This document shows positions 5,685 to 6,156 of a DNA stretch of 6,156 nt, in pieces. The notes beneath the pieces are model-generated. The model saw only the letters and a program-made list of their open reading frames with translations. It was not told where the DNA came from and did not search any database. Both the position numbers and the translations under genes were made by a program. How positions within the stretch are numbered: the first letter of the stretch is position 1; each line of letters opens with the position of its first letter. The DNA comes from Clostridium sp. CAG:452 (GTDB lineage Bacteria; Bacillota; Clostridia; TANB77; CAG-508), in contig FR893513.1 in NCBI GenBank assembly GCA_000434035.1, positions 59,631 to 65,786 on the forward strand. Reading direction: 5' to 3'.

Positions 5685-5730
5685 CAAAACGGAAAGACGC
5701 GTACATTAAAGCACGCGCCTTTCCGTTTTG
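5685..5730 (-). terminator. Long hairpin, probable terminator of the - strand gene
   Basis: CAAAACGGAAAG (5685-5696) pairs perfectly with CTTTCCGTTTTG (5719-5730). After an A-C mismatch, CGCGT (5698-5702) pairs with ACGCG (5713-5717), giving 17 pairs around a small loop. It starts one base past the stop codon of the - strand gene, and read on that strand the stem ends in TTTTGTTATT. Symmetry means it could also stop + strand transcription from the GIY-YIG gene. Confidence 0.75.
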
Positions 5731-5731
5731 A

Positions 5732-6156
5732 CTATTCTCTCAATCCCCGACAAAAGATTGGGATCTTATAATGAGAGAAATGTGAGAAAAATCTTTTCAG
5801 AATCTCCTCGGATTTGTCCTTATTGCTAAAAATGGCGATGTCGTCGCAAAACTTGCTGAGAGGCTGCCAGCCAGATTCCTGGGAATCAAACATCTCTCTA
5901 CCATAGACACGAATGCCACTGGCTTCGATTTTGCATATTCCAACGAGTTCATCCATGTAGTTGAATACACGGAATGTTTCACCGTTCTTGTAGACCCAGA
6001 GGGGCACTTTAAACAGGTAGGAATCGGGAAGCAAAGGATTGTGTCCGAGAATATCAGACCTTTCACACAAAATCAGCAATGCGGAATTTTCCGGAATCTT
6101 ATCCGAAAAAACACCAATGTCCCGAAGGTACGGAACAATAGGAAGAACCTTTTTGG
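5732..6156 (-). CDS. Unrecognised protein, C-terminal part (runs off the window)
   Basis: The frame is open from the window edge to TAG at 5734-5732, about 140 residues, so the N-terminus lies beyond 6156. A TTG at 6079-6077 could be read as a start but has no convincing ribosome site, and the frame continues upstream as VPYLRDIGVFSDKIPENSA, so I treat it as truncated. Visible features are ALLILCERSD, then a LPDSYLFKVPLWVYKNGETF segment that looks like beta strands, an ICKIEASGIRVYG stretch, and a C-terminal helix with EEILKRFFSHFSHYK. No membrane segment or known motif. The mixed, globular composition and the adjoining terminator argue that it is real. G+C is 43-48% by 60-base counts, clearly unlike the rest of the window. 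I do not recognise the family. Confidence 0.6.
   Translation of the reverse strand, partial: KKVLPIVPYLRDIGVFSDKIPENSALLILCERSDILGHNPLLPDSYLFKVPLWVYKNGETFRVFNYMDELVGICKIEASGIRVYGREMFDSQESGWQPLSKFCDDIAIFSNKDKSEEILKRFFSHFSHYKIPIFCRGLRE

Noticed and set aside
5323..5706. 127-codon - strand frame opposite the GIY-YIG gene
   Set aside because: The + strand frame has a clear family motif set and ribosome site, and the - strand frame crosses the repeat region without recognisable domains.
5797..6066. Alternative - strand frame overlapping the unrecognised right-end protein
   Set aside because: It overlaps the longer frame that stays open to the window edge and ends beside a terminator; its translation looks like a frame shadow.
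1..6156. tRNA, rRNA, CRISPR array, transposase or phage genes
   Set aside because: No cloverleaf with the conserved T-loop bases, no regularly spaced repeats with unique spacers, and no transposase or integrase motifs were seen on either strand.

Overview
The window is very AT-rich (one hand-counted 60-base stretch has 14 G+C). It has strong AAGGAG-type ribosome-binding sites, tight gene overlaps and a tetrahydrofolate (THF) riboswitch. Together these point to a low-GC Firmicute, most likely an anaerobic clostridial lineage. The last ~520 bases are much richer in G+C (26-29 per 60) and may belong to a different genome or a transferred segment.

Layout from left to right, all on the + strand unless stated. 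(1) deoC, deoxyribose-phosphate aldolase. (2) A gap holding an elaborate two-part stem-loop, then a promoter with 11-base-spaced repeats. (3) A Phd/YefM-type antitoxin gene overlapping a ParE/RelE-type toxin gene. (4) A sigma-A-like promoter, a class-I THF riboswitch, and an antiterminator/terminator whose 3' arm contains the ribosome-binding site of the next gene. (5) A 607-residue protein joining the folate-specific ECF transporter S component (FolT) to folylpolyglutamate synthase (FolC). (6) An ECF-transporter ATPase gene with one extra base inside the Walker A codons. (7) A short EcfT-like membrane protein. (8) A small unrecognised clostridial-type gene with its own promoter and terminator. 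(9) A UPF0213-type GIY-YIG protein with its own promoter. (10) Inverted repeats and, on the - strand, the C-terminal part of an unrecognised protein running off the window end.

The most interesting unit is 1446-4858, a folate-uptake operon. The riboswitch would sense reduced folate and shut the operon off. FolT would bind folate, EcfA and EcfT would drive uptake, and the fused FolC domain would polyglutamylate folate and so trap it as it enters. Joining importer and trapping enzyme in one polypeptide, with a private ECF module instead of the shared one, is unusual. The ATPase frameshift leaves open whether this copy works as written or contains a sequence error.
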